NCBI RefSeq assembly: GCF_014648815.1
Contig: NZ_BMRV01000013.1
Span: forward strand, 183,819 to 247,818
Direction of reading: 5' to 3'
DNA from: Streptomyces flaveolus
GTDB lineage: Bacteria > Actinomycetota > Actinomycetes > Streptomycetales > Streptomycetaceae
Length of the DNA stretch: 64,000 bases
Positions within the stretch are counted from its first letter, which is position 1. Each line of letters opens with the position of its first letter. The notes beneath the pieces were generated by a model. It saw only the letters and a list, made by a program, of their open reading frames with translations. It made no database searches and was not told the origin of the DNA. The translations under genes and the position numbers were made by a program. Below are positions 49,018 to 58,088 of the stretch, in pieces.

Positions 49018-49875
49018 ATGAGTGAACGCGAGCCGGCGCCGAGCACGCCGGCGCCGTCGAACGCGTCGTCGAGCGCGTCACCGGCCGTCGGCCGGGCGCT
49101 GGACATGCTGGTGTACCTCGCCGGGCGCCCCGGGCTGGTCCAGGCCGCAACCCTCGCCCGCGACCTGGGAGTTCCGCGGTCGTCGGCGTACCACATCCTC
49201 AAGGTCCTGGCCGACCGCGGCTTCGTCACCTACGTACCGGCGGAGCAGGCGTACGGGCTGGGCGTCACCTCCTTCGAGGTGGGCTCCGCCTATCTGCGGC
49301 ACGAGCCCCTGGAACTGCTCGCCCGTCCCCTCCTGCACACGCTCGCGAGCCGCCTCGGCCAGACGGTGCACCTGGGGATCCTGCACGGCGCGGAGACGGT
49401 CTACCTGCTCAAGGAACGGCCGCCCGCGGGCCGGACCGGCGACATCGACATCGCCCTCGTCACCGACATCGGCGTGCGCCTGCCGGCCCACCTCACGGCC
49501 AACGGCCGCGCCATCCTCGCCCACACCTCCGAGGCACAGCTGCGGGCGCTGTTCCCCCGGCCGGGCGACCTCACCTCCCGCACGGGCAGGGGCCCGCGGA
49601 CGCTGCCGGCGCTGGCCGGCGAGCTGGCCCGGGAACGGGAGCGCGGCTGGTCCCAGGAGGTCGAACTGGTGACCAGGGGGTTCTGCTCGATGGGGGTGGC
49701 GGCGTTCGACCACAACGGGCGGCCCGTCGCGGCGATCAGCACCACCTGGCGCCGCCACCACTGCCGGCACGACGCGGCCCAGGTGCGGGACGTCCTGCGG
49801 CACGGTGCCGCCCGGCTCACCGCGGCCGTCTCGGGCCACGCGCCGGCCACGGCGGCGGGGCCGGCCGCCGCGTGA
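49018..49875 (+). CDS. IclR family transcriptional regulator (permease side of the hut cluster)
   Basis: A 285-residue regulator. A Ser/Ala/Pro-rich leader of ~20 residues precedes the winged helix (AVGRALDMLVYLAGRPGLVQ, then LGVPRSSAYHILKVLADRGF). The IclR effector domain contains LGQTVHLGILHGAETVYLL, GVRLPAHLTANGRAILAH and GFCSMGVAAFDHNGRPVAAI. ATG 49018 has AAGGGG upstream; the earlier in-frame ATG is inside the operator. It diverges from the permease and ends four bases from the convergent hutC-like gene. It is probably the local regulator of the permease. Confidence 0.9.
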   Translation: MSEREPAPSTPAPSNASSSASPAVGRALDMLVYLAGRPGLVQAATLARDLGVPRSSAYHILKVLADRGFVTYVPAEQAYGLGVTSFEVGSAYLRHEPLELLARPLLHTLASRLGQTVHLGILHGAETVYLLKERPPAGRTGDIDIALVTDIGVRLPAHLTANGRAILAHTSEAQLRALFPRPGDLTSRTGRGPRTLPALAGELARERERGWSQEVELVTRGFCSMGVAAFDHNGRPVAAISTTWRRHHCRHDAAQVRDVLRHGAARLTAAVSGHAPATAAGPAAA

Positions 49876-49879
49876 AGCG

Positions 49880-50665
<786 letters not shown>

Positions 50666-50744
50666 TGGCTGCCTCGTATCCGCTGGAAATCCTAAGGGAG
50701 GGCCCGTTCGCGAGTGAGCCGGCGCCGTCTCACGCCGGGAAGGG

Positions 50745-50758
50745 TCTCGGATCCGAGA
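50745..50758. promoter_or_regulatory. Perfect palindrome TCTCGGATCCGAGA upstream of hutU
   Basis: A 14-base perfect palindrome ~85 bases before hutU and ~80 bases before hutC. It differs only at two symmetric positions from TCTGGGATCCCAGA inside the sites at 55859-55906 by hutH and the second IclR gene. This suggests one protein binds at both ends of the cluster. Confidence 0.65.
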
Positions 50759-50841
50759 AACCCGCCGGGCGCCGCTGGTTCCGTGTCCGCCGCTGCCGTG
50801 TCATGGCGGGACAACGGCTCGACCCTTTGTGAGGAGTCCCC

Positions 50842-52527
50842 ATGACCAGCGTTTCCCCCGCGGCGCCGGGCACCGTCCGCGCCCCGCGCGGTACCGGACT
50901 GAACTGCCTCGGCTGGCAGCAGGAAGGCGCCCTGCGGATGCTCATGAACAACCTCGACCCCGAGGTCGCCGAGCACCCCGAGGACCTCGTCGTCTACGGC
51001 GGCACCGGGAAGGCCGCCCGCAACCGGGAGGCCTACGACGCCATCGTCCGCACGCTGAAGACGCTGAAGGACGACGAGACGCTGCTGGTGCAGTCCGGCA
51101 AGCCCGTCGGCGTGATGCGCACCAGCGAGTGGGCGCCGCGCGTGCTGCTGGCCAACTCCAACCTGGTCGGCGACTGGGCCAACTGGGAGGAGTTCCGGTC
51201 GCTGGAGGCCCGGGGACTCACCATGTACGGCCAGATGACGGCCGGTTCGTGGATCTACATCGGCAGCCAGGGCATCCTCCAGGGCACCTACGAGACCTTC
51301 GGCGCCGTCGCCCGCAAGAAGTTCGGCGGCAGCCTGGCCGGCACCATCACCCTCACCGCGGGCCTCGGCGGGATGGGCGGCGCCCAGCCGCTCGCCGTCA
51401 CCATGAACGACGGCGTGGCCCTCTGCGTCGACTGCGACCCGTCCCGCATCGAGCGCCGGATCGCCCACCGCTACCTCGACGTCGCCGCCGACGACCTGGA
51501 CCACGCCCTGCGCCTCGCCGTCGAGGCCCGCGACCAGCGCAAGCCGCTCTCCATCGGCCTGACCGGCAACGCCGCCGAGGTCTTCCCCGAGCTGCTGGAG
51601 CGGGGCGCGCCCATCGACATCGTCACCGACCAGACCAGCGCCCACGACCCGCTGTCCTACCTCCCGGTCGGCGTGCGCCTGGAGGAGTGGCACGAGCAGG
51701 CCCGCAAGGACCCCGCCGGCTTCACCGAGCGCGCCCGCGCGTCCATGGCCCGGCACGTCGAGGCCATGGTCGGCTTCCTCGACGCCGGCGCCGAGGTCTT
51801 CGACTACGGCAACTCGATCCGCGACGAGGCCCGCAAGGCCGGCTACCGGCGGGCGTTCGACTTCCCCGGCTTCGTGCCGGCCCACATCCGGCCCCTGTTC
51901 GAGGAGGGCCTCGGCCCGTTCCGCTGGGCTGCCCTCTCCGGTGACCCCAAGGACATCGAGGCCACCGACAAGGCCATCATGGAGCTCTTCCCGGAGAACG
52001 AGCACCTGCACCGCTGGCTGAAGATGGCCGGCGAGCGCGTCGCGTTCGAGGGACTGCCCGCCCGCATCTGCTGGCTGGGTTACGGCGAGCGGCACCGCGC
52101 CGGTCTGCGCTTCAACGAGATGGTCGCCTCCGGCGAACTGTCCGCGCCCGTCGCCATCGGCCGCGACCACCTCGACTCCGGCTCCGTGGCCTCGCCCTAC
52201 CGCGAGACCGAGTCGATGCTCGACGGCTCCGACGCCATCGCCGACTGGCCGCTGCTCAACGCCCTCGTGAACACCTCCTCCGGGGCCTCCTGGGTCTCCA
52301 TCCACCACGGCGGCGGCGTCGGCATGGGCCGCTCCATCCACGCCGGCCAGGTCTGCATCGCCGACGGCACCGAGCTCGCGGCGCAGAAGCTCGCCCGCGT
52401 CCTGACCAACGACCCGGGCATGGGCGTCATCCGGCACGTGGACGCCGGCTACGAGCACGCCACCACGGTGGCGAAGGAGCGCGGTGTGCGCATCCCGATG
52501 GCGGAGACCGAGGGCGGCGCCGCGTGA
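50842..52527 (+). CDS. hutU: Urocanate hydratase (urocanase)
   Basis: A 561-residue NAD-dependent enzyme adding water to urocanate to give 4-imidazolone-5-propionate, the second step of histidine breakdown. Highly conserved blocks are all present: LNCLGWQQEGALRMLMNNLD, EDLVVYGGTGKAARN, GQMTAGSWIYIGSQGILQGT, AGLGGMGGAQPLAVTMNDG and LLNALVNTSSGASWVSIHHG. Length is standard. GAGGAG lies upstream of ATG 50842. The stop overlaps the start of hutG (GTGA). Confidence 0.97.
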   Translation: MTSVSPAAPGTVRAPRGTGLNCLGWQQEGALRMLMNNLDPEVAEHPEDLVVYGGTGKAARNREAYDAIVRTLKTLKDDETLLVQSGKPVGVMRTSEWAPRVLLANSNLVGDWANWEEFRSLEARGLTMYGQMTAGSWIYIGSQGILQGTYETFGAVARKKFGGSLAGTITLTAGLGGMGGAQPLAVTMNDGVALCVDCDPSRIERRIAHRYLDVAADDLDHALRLAVEARDQRKPLSIGLTGNAAEVFPELLERGAPIDIVTDQTSAHDPLSYLPVGVRLEEWHEQARKDPAGFTERARASMARHVEAMVGFLDAGAEVFDYGNSIRDEARKAGYRRAFDFPGFVPAHIRPLFEEGLGPFRWAALSGDPKDIEATDKAIMELFPENEHLHRWLKMAGERVAFEGLPARICWLGYGERHRAGLRFNEMVASGELSAPVAIGRDHLDSGSVASPYRETESMLDGSDAIADWPLLNALVNTSSGASWVSIHHGGGVGMGRSIHAGQVCIADGTELAAQKLARVLTNDPGMGVIRHVDAGYEHATTVAKERGVRIPMAETEGGAA

Positions 52528-53513
52528 GTGCCGTGACCACGGGCAGGGAAGCCCCGCACGTCCGCGTGGACGTCCCGGCCGCGCCCTGGAGCGGACGGGA
52601 CGACGGCCCCGGCGCCGACAACCTGCGCTGGCACCACGCCGTGCACCTCGACCCGGCTCAGGCGGCCCCGGGGGACGTCGCCTTCGTCGGTTTCCGCAGC
52701 GACGAGGGGGTGCGCCGCAACAAGGGCCGGCCAGGCGCCGCGAACGGCCCGGACGCCCTGCGCGGCGCCCTCGCGTCCATGGCGCTGCCGAAGCCGCTGC
52801 GGGCGCTCGACGCGGGCGACGTCGAGGTCGCCGGGGACGGCGAGGACGACCTGGAGACGGGCCAGCAGCGCCTGGGCGGCGCGGTGGCCGCGCTCGTCGA
52901 CCGCGGTCACCCGGTGATGGTGCTGGGCGGCGGCCACGAGGTCGCGTACGGCAGCTACATCGGGCTGGCGCAGACGCGGGCGGTGCGTGAGGGCGGCCGG
53001 CTCGGGGTGCTCAACCTCGACGCGCACTTCGACCTGCGCGACGACGTCCGGCCCAGCTCCGGCACGCCCTTCCTGCAGATGGCGCAGAGCGAGGCGCGGC
53101 AGGGCCGGGACTTCAACTACTGGGTGCTGGGCGTGAGTCAGCCGAGCAACACGGAGCGGCTGTTCCGCACCGCCGACTCGCTCGGGGTCCGCCATCTGCC
53201 GGACACCGAGTGCGGCCTGCTCGACCTGGCACGCACCGAGCAGTTCGTCGACGAGTTCCTCGCGAGCTGCGACGTGGTGCACCTGAGCATCGACCTCGAC
53301 GTGCTGCCCGCCGCCGTCGCACCGGGCGTCAGCGCCCCCGCCGCGTACGGCGTGCCCATGGACGTCATCGAGCGGGTCTGCGCCCGGGTGGCGGCGAGCG
53401 GCAGGCTCGCGGTCTGCGACATCGCCGAGCTGAACCCGGAGTTCGACGTGGACCGGCGTACGGCCCGCGTCGGCGCCCGCCTGATCCACCGCATGGTGAC
53501 CGCCCGGGCGTGA
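52524..53513 (+). CDS. hutG: Formimidoylglutamase (arginase/ureohydrolase family)
   Basis: A 329-residue Mn-dependent hydrolase, probably N-formimidoyl-L-glutamate to glutamate and formamide, the last step of the pathway. Metal-binding blocks of the arginase family are intact: VLGGGHEVAYGSYIG, GVLNLDAHFDLRDD and VVHLSIDLDVLPAAVAPG. Translationally coupled to hutU. Arginase or agmatinase activity is the alternative, made unlikely by the hut context. Confidence 0.92.
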   Translation: MSAVTTGREAPHVRVDVPAAPWSGRDDGPGADNLRWHHAVHLDPAQAAPGDVAFVGFRSDEGVRRNKGRPGAANGPDALRGALASMALPKPLRALDAGDVEVAGDGEDDLETGQQRLGGAVAALVDRGHPVMVLGGGHEVAYGSYIGLAQTRAVREGGRLGVLNLDAHFDLRDDVRPSSGTPFLQMAQSEARQGRDFNYWVLGVSQPSNTERLFRTADSLGVRHLPDTECGLLDLARTEQFVDEFLASCDVVHLSIDLDVLPAAVAPGVSAPAAYGVPMDVIERVCARVAASGRLAVCDIAELNPEFDVDRRTARVGARLIHRMVTARA

Positions 53514-53571
53514 CATCCCCGCGGGCGTGCATCCGGCCCGCCCACAGCAGGCCGCCAGGTCGTGAGACGCG

Positions 53572-53601
53572 AAGAGCCGCGGCCTGGCGGCCGCGGCTCT
53601 T
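53572..53601. terminator. Bidirectional terminator between hutG and hutD
   Basis: AAGAGCCGCGGCC (53572-53584) and GGCCGCGGCTCTT (53589-53601) form a perfect 13-bp stem closed by TGGC, between the convergent genes. The ends supply short A and T tracts for both directions. Confidence 0.92.
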
Positions 53602-53618
53602 GCGACGGGACGGTCCGG

Positions 53619-54191
53619 TCAGTGACCGGACCGGTCGACGAGGTCGACGACCGCGAGGACCCCGTCGACGCCGATGGTGTCGCGGTCCTCGTCGGAGAAC
53701 AGGACGGCGTCGAAACGGCCGAGGAGGACGGACGCCCCGTGCAGCAGTGCCGTCCCCTCCAGGACGATCGCGAGGACGCGGGTCCCGGCGCCGGGTCGTA
53801 CGGAGGTGTGCGCGCGCTCGACGCGGACGCGCGCCGTCGTGCGGCCGCGCCGCACCATCACGTTGAAGTCGACGATCGGCCCGTCGAGCAGCCGGCACTC
53901 CGTGACCGCGTCACCGGGGAAGGCGAAGGGCTCGTACCGGGCGTCCACCACGTGCGGGGTCCCGTCGACCGTCAGCGCCATGCCCGGCCCGTCGACGACG
54001 GTGATGATCCTTTCGACGCCGTCGAACGCGGAGAACGGTCCGCTGTCCGCGACATCGGCGACGCTGACCCGCCACGCGAAGTCGTCGCTCCCCGCGCCCT
54101 CCGGGTGGACGGCGACCTCCGACGTCACGCCGCCGCCGTTCTTCCACGGCGCGGGTGTCCGCTCCGACGCCCGCAGAATCTGTGGTGCCAT
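53619..54191 (-). CDS. hutD: HutD family protein
   Basis: A 190-residue cupin-fold protein of the HutD/Ves family. The signature RTPAPWKNGGGVTSEVAVHP is at the N-terminus and FAWRVSVADVADSGPFSAFD follows, then ERIITVVDGPGMALTVDG. HutD is linked with histidine use but its biochemical role is unsettled; in Pseudomonas it has been proposed to limit hut expression. ATG 54191 follows GAAGG at six bases and is preferred over ATG 54206. It follows hutH by 76 bases on the same strand. Confidence 0.92.
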   Translation of the reverse strand: MAPQILRASERTPAPWKNGGGVTSEVAVHPEGAGSDDFAWRVSVADVADSGPFSAFDGVERIITVVDGPGMALTVDGTPHVVDARYEPFAFPGDAVTECRLLDGPIVDFNVMVRRGRTTARVRVERAHTSVRPGAGTRVLAIVLEGTALLHGASVLLGRFDAVLFSDEDRDTIGVDGVLAVVDLVDRSGH

Positions 54192-54267
54192 GTGGTGCCT
54201 TCTCACGTCTCGAAAAGCCGGAAACCTCCCGGGCCCGCGGGCCCGGGAGGTGTGGACGTCGACCTGG

Positions 54268-55803
54268 TCAGACCAGTGGGCCGGTGACCGACTCAGCGGC
54301 GGCCAGGGCGCGGCCGGAGGTGACGTACTGGACGGTCGCCTCGATCTCGGGGGCGAGCCAGCGGTCGGTGCCGGGACCGTCGACCGTCTCGCGCAGCCCG
54401 TCGCGGACCGCGGCGGTGGCCGGCGCCGGGCTCAGCGGGGCCCGCAGGTCGAGCGCGCGGGCGGCGGTGTAGATCTCCACCGCGAGGACGCGGCCGAGTC
54501 CGTCGACGGCCCGGCGCAGCTTGCGGGCGGCGGACCAGCCCATGGAGACGTGGTCCTCCTGCATGGCGCTGGAGGGGATCGAGTCGGTGGAGGCCGGTAC
54601 GGCGAGCCGCTTGAGCTCGGAGACGATCGCGGCCTGCGTGTACTGCGCGATCATGTGGCCGGAGTCCACGCCCGGGTCGTCGGCCAGGAAGGCGTTGAGG
54701 CCGCGGTTGCGCGCGGGGTCGAGGAACCGGTCCGTGCGCCGCTCGGAGATCGAGGCGAGATCGGCGACCGAGATGGCCAGGAAGTCGAGCACGGCGGCCA
54801 CGGGGGCGCCGTGGAAGTTGCCGTTGCTCTCCACCCGGCCGTCGAGGGTGACGACGGGGTTGTCGACGGCACTGGCCAGCTCGCGGGAGGCGACCAGCTC
54901 GGCGTGGGTGAGGGTGTCGCGGGCCGTGCCGTGGACCTGCGGCGAGCAGCGCAGCGAGTACGCGTCCTGCACGCGGGTGCACTCGGGCCCCTTGTGGCTG
55001 GCGACGATCGCCGAGTCGGCGAGCAGGGCGCGCAGGTTGCCGGCGCTGTCGCCCTGGCCGGGGTGCGGGCGCAGCGCCTGGAGGTCGGCGGCGAACACGG
55101 CGTCGGTGCCGAGCTGGCCCTCGACGCTCATCGCGACGGCGATGTCGGCCGTGCGCAGCAGGAGGCGCAGGTCGTGGGCGGCGAGGACGAGCATGCCGAG
55201 CATGCCGTCGGTGCCGTTGATGAGGGCGAGACCCTCCTTCTCCTCCAGCACGACCGGGGTGATGCCCGCGTCGGCGAGCGCCTCGGCGGCGGGCCTCCGC
55301 ACGCCGTCGGCCGTGCGGACCTCGCCCTCGCCCATGACGGCGAGCGCGCAGTGGGCGAGGGGGGCGAGGTCGCCGGAGCAGCCGAGCGAGCCGTACTCGT
55401 GGACGACCGGGGTGATGCCGGCGTTCAGCAGCGCGGCGTACGCCTCCGCGGTCTGCGTCCGTACGCCCGTACGGCCCGTGGCGAGGGTGGACAGGCGCAG
55501 CAGCATCAGCGCGCGGACCACCTCGCGCTCGACCTCGGGGCCCGAGCCCGCGGCGTGCGAGCGCACCAGGCTGCGCTGGAGCTGGGCACGCAGTTCGGTG
55601 GGGATGTGACGAGTGGCCAGGGCGCCGAAACCGGTGGAGACGCCGTAATGGGGCTTGGCGTCGTCGGCGAGGGCCTGGATGACCTCGCGACTGCGGACGA
55701 TTTCCTTGAGCGCCTCCGGGGCCAGTGCCACCGGGGTACCGAAACGGGCGACGGACACGACTTCGTCGGCGGAGAGCGCGCCGACACCAACAACAACGGT
55801 CAT
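54268..55803 (-). CDS. hutH: Histidine ammonia-lyase (histidase)
   Basis: A 511-residue enzyme removing ammonia from L-histidine to give trans-urocanate. The region forming the MIO electrophile reads GSLGCSGDLAPLAHCAL: residues 142-144 are Cys-Ser-Gly rather than the usual Ala-Ser-Gly, with Ser143 in register with Pseudomonas histidase. Other active-site blocks are present: HYGVSTGFGALATRHIP, QDAYSLRCSPQVHGTARD, NGNFHGAPVAAVLDFLA and PSSAMQEDHVSMGWSAARKL. The length is normal. It diverges from the IclR gene at 55943 across two GGATCC palindromes. Confidence 0.96.
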   Translation of the reverse strand: MTVVVGVGALSADEVVSVARFGTPVALAPEALKEIVRSREVIQALADDAKPHYGVSTGFGALATRHIPTELRAQLQRSLVRSHAAGSGPEVEREVVRALMLLRLSTLATGRTGVRTQTAEAYAALLNAGITPVVHEYGSLGCSGDLAPLAHCALAVMGEGEVRTADGVRRPAAEALADAGITPVVLEEKEGLALINGTDGMLGMLVLAAHDLRLLLRTADIAVAMSVEGQLGTDAVFAADLQALRPHPGQGDSAGNLRALLADSAIVASHKGPECTRVQDAYSLRCSPQVHGTARDTLTHAELVASRELASAVDNPVVTLDGRVESNGNFHGAPVAAVLDFLAISVADLASISERRTDRFLDPARNRGLNAFLADDPGVDSGHMIAQYTQAAIVSELKRLAVPASTDSIPSSAMQEDHVSMGWSAARKLRRAVDGLGRVLAVEIYTAARALDLRAPLSPAPATAAVRDGLRETVDGPGTDRWLAPEIEATVQYVTSGRALAAAESVTGPLV

Positions 55804-55858
55804 GCCCCTATGAAGCCGCAGGCGGGCGGGGGTGTGCGAGAGGTTGTGGATCAGTAGT

Positions 55859-55906
55859 GTCTGGGATCCAAGACATTGTCGCCGGTGAATGTCTGGGATC
55901 CCAGAC
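55859..55906. promoter_or_regulatory. Two tandem GGATCC-centred operators between hutH and IclR gene
   Basis: GTCTGGGATCCAAGAC (55859-55874) is palindromic at all but one pair, and GTCTGGGATCCCAGAC (55891-55906) is a perfect 16-base palindrome. Their centres are 32 bases apart, three helical turns, so dimers would bind the same face. The element overlaps the -35 region of the IclR promoter and flanks the hutH start. The cognate regulator is most likely the IclR protein at 55943. Confidence 0.8.
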
Positions 55907-55908
55907 GC

Positions 55909-55936
55909 TTGGTCGGCCTCGCCTCTGGTCTACTCT
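55909..55936 (+). promoter_or_regulatory. Promoter of the hut IclR gene, probably giving a leaderless message
   Basis: TTGGTC (55909-55914), a 16-bp spacer and TACTCT (55931-55936). The ATG at 55943 lies only six bases after the -10, so transcription should begin at or next to the start codon. No ribosome site precedes it. Confidence 0.55.
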
Positions 55937-55942
55937 CGCCCC

Positions 55943-56728
55943 ATGAGCATCGTCCCGGCCGCCGCGCAGGTGCTGGCCGTGCTGCGCTATCTGGCGCGGC
56001 AGGCCGCACCGGTGCCCGCGGCCGCCATCAGCCGCGACGTGGGGCTGCCCCGCTCGACGACCTACCATCTGCTCGACACCCTGGCCGCCGAGGGCTTCGT
56101 GGTCCATCTGCCGGAGGAGCGGCGCTACGGCCTCGGCGTCAGCGCCTTCGAGCTCGCCTCCGGGTACGAGCGCCAGGCGCCGTTCCAGCGGCTGGCGCGG
56201 GTGCCGCTGGCCACGCTGGTGGACCGTACCGGGCACAACGCCAACCTCGCCGTGCTGCACGGCCGCGAGGTCATCTACGTCATCGAGGAGCGCGCTCCGG
56301 GCCGGGCGCCGCTAGTCAGCGAGGTGGGGGTGCGGCTGCCGGCCCACCTGACCGCCAGCGGCCGGGCGGTGCTGGCACTGTTGCCGCCCGCGCAGGTGCG
56401 GGCGATCTTCCCGGACCGGTCCGCCTTCGTGCTGCGGCACGGCGTCGGTCCCGCGTCGCTGACGGCCCTGCGGGGCCTGCTGGCCCAGGTGCGGCGCCGG
56501 GGATACGCGACGGAGGAGGGTGAGGTCACCCCCGGCCTCTCGTCCGTCGCCGCGCCTGTGCTGGACCACCACGCCCATCCGATCGCGGGCGTGTCCGTCA
56601 CCTTCCCCGGTGAGTCGGCCGACGCGTCGGAACGCGACCGGATCGCGGCTCACGTGGCGCAGACGGCGCGGGAGCTGACCCGCCGCGTGGGCGGCGTCAC
56701 CGCCGTGCGGAACGGGCCGGGGCGGTGA
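55943..56728 (+). CDS. IclR family transcriptional regulator (hutH side of the hut cluster)
   Basis: A 261-residue regulator. Winged helix: AAQVLAVLRYLARQAAPVPA and VGLPRSTTYHLLDTLAAEGF. Effector domain: GHNANLAVLHGREVIYVIEE, VGVRLPAHLTASGRAVLALL and ATEEGEVTPGLSSVAAPVLD. It is paralogous to the IclR protein at 49018. It diverges from hutH across two strong palindromes and probably controls hutH-hutD, itself and, through the related palindrome at 50745, hutUG. The ligand may be histidine or urocanate. Its 3' end overlaps the convergent zinc-ribbon gene by 32 bases. Confidence 0.92.
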   Translation: MSIVPAAAQVLAVLRYLARQAAPVPAAAISRDVGLPRSTTYHLLDTLAAEGFVVHLPEERRYGLGVSAFELASGYERQAPFQRLARVPLATLVDRTGHNANLAVLHGREVIYVIEERAPGRAPLVSEVGVRLPAHLTASGRAVLALLPPAQVRAIFPDRSAFVLRHGVGPASLTALRGLLAQVRRRGYATEEGEVTPGLSSVAAPVLDHHAHPIAGVSVTFPGESADASERDRIAAHVAQTARELTRRVGGVTAVRNGPGR

Positions 56729-56888
56729 CTGCCGCGGCGCAGTCGGGGTTGTGGCACTGACCCGGGTACCAGCGGGGAACGTAGATTCCGAGACTCTTGT
56801 GCCGTCTGATCTCGCTGTGAACGGGGTGGTGGCATACCGGACAGACCTGTTCGTCCGGCGGCTTGGTCTCACCTGTGCGACTGGTCAT
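56697..56888 (-). CDS. Small zinc-ribbon protein
   Basis: A 63-residue protein with two cysteine pairs, EQVCPVCHHPVHSE and PGQCHNPDCAAAV, the pattern of a four-Cys zinc ribbon. Basic and aromatic residues between them (RRHKSLGIYVPRWY) could contact nucleic acid. The start at ATG 56888 follows GGTGGAG; upstream in-frame codons show no conservation signal. Function not assigned. The 3' end overlaps the IclR gene on the other strand. Confidence 0.7.
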   Translation of the reverse strand: MTSRTGETKPPDEQVCPVCHHPVHSEIRRHKSLGIYVPRWYPGQCHNPDCAAAVTAPARSARR

Positions 56889-56955
56889 GTCTCCACCGTA
56901 AAGCGGAAGTAAAGTCCTGAAAAGCCCTATGTGTCGCTTTGTGTTCTTCTGTGCT

Positions 56956-57999
56956 CTAGTGCTCCCGGGCGGGTGGCTCGCGCGGCGGATCGGGGTCGGT
57001 CGACGTGCCATGCGGCGTTCCGGGGCGGGGCGCCTGGGAATCGTCGTCGGGTTCGTGGCCGGTGGCCTCGGCGGGGCGTCGCAGGCTCAGGATGACCGAA
57101 GCCGCCAGGACCACGACGATCACGGCCAGGCTCACGGGAGAGGGGATCTCCGGCACGGAGGTGCTGAAGATCTTGTGGGACGCCTGAAGGACGAGTTTCA
57201 CCCCGATGAAGGCGAGGATGATCGCCAGGCCCGTGCTCAGGTAGTGGAACCGGTCCAGCAGCCCCGACAGCATGAAGTACAGGGCACGCAGCCCCAGAAT
57301 GGCGAAGGCGTTGCTCGTGTAGACGATGAAGGCGTCGTCACTGACCGCGAGCACGGCCGGGACGCTGTCCACGGCGAAGATCAGGTCGGCGGCCTCGATC
57401 GCGGCGACCACGGCCAGCAGCGGAGTCGCCACGTGCTTGCCGGCTTCCTTGACGAAGAATTTCGCGCCCGCGTATTCGTCCCGCACCGGAATGATCCTGC
57501 GCAGCAGGCGGACGGCGAAGCTCTTGCCCGGATCGAAGCTCTCGTCCTCCCCCTTGAGAATCTTGTAGGTGCTGTAGAAGAGGATGGCGGCGAAGGCGAA
57601 CAGGACGGCGGTGAAGCGGCTGACCACCGCCACACCGGCGGCGAGGAAGATGCCACGGAACACCAGGGCGCCGATGACGCCGAAGAACAGGACGCGGTGC
57701 TGATAGGCGCGGGGCACCTTGAAATAGGCGAAGATCAGGGCGAACACGAAGAGGTTGTCGACCGACAGACTCTTCTCCAGCAGCCAGGCGGTGGTGTACT
57801 CCGTGCCGGCCGTCCCGCCGAGGACGAGGAAGACGACCGCGCCGAAGACCAGGGCGAGTCCCACCCACAGTCCGCTCCACGCGGCTGCCTCCTTGAACCC
57901 GATGACGTGTTCGCGGCGGTGGGCCAGCAGGTCGACGGTGAGCGATACGACCACGGTGGCGGCGAACGCTCCCCAGAGCCAGAACGGCACATCGAGCAT
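56956..57999 (-). CDS. TerC/Alx family membrane protein
   Basis: A 347-residue integral membrane protein with eight to nine helices. The family signature is intact: WLLEKSLSVDNLFVFALIFA in helix 3, QHRVLFFGVIGALVFRGIFL, and AAIEAADLIFAVDSVPAVLA with the acidic residues thought to bind metal. TerC proteins take part in tellurite resistance and manganese export. The C-terminal ~50 residues are a Pro/Asp-rich cytoplasmic tail. I see no yybP-ykoY riboswitch in the 89-base gap upstream. No other ter gene is nearby. Confidence 0.93.
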   Translation of the reverse strand: MLDVPFWLWGAFAATVVVSLTVDLLAHRREHVIGFKEAAAWSGLWVGLALVFGAVVFLVLGGTAGTEYTTAWLLEKSLSVDNLFVFALIFAYFKVPRAYQHRVLFFGVIGALVFRGIFLAAGVAVVSRFTAVLFAFAAILFYSTYKILKGEDESFDPGKSFAVRLLRRIIPVRDEYAGAKFFVKEAGKHVATPLLAVVAAIEAADLIFAVDSVPAVLAVSDDAFIVYTSNAFAILGLRALYFMLSGLLDRFHYLSTGLAIILAFIGVKLVLQASHKIFSTSVPEIPSPVSLAVIVVVLAASVILSLRRPAEATGHEPDDDSQAPRPGTPHGTSTDPDPPREPPAREH

Positions 58000-58088
58000 G
58001 CGGACCTCGCGACGTTCCGTGCGGACAGAGCCCCCCTCTTACCGAGTGTGCGGCACCGGGCCATGAGCGGCACCGCGAGGGAAGGACC

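Noticed and set aside
45983..49021. Open frame of about 1000 codons on the plus strand
   Set aside because: It runs over the MFS gene in another frame and antisense to the amino acid permease. Composition is Arg/Gly/Asp-rich low complexity, typical of shadow frames in GC-rich DNA.
58000..58088. Possible manganese riboswitch upstream of the TerC gene
   Set aside because: yybP-ykoY elements often precede terC-like genes, but the gap is only 89 bases and lacks the conserved paired loops.
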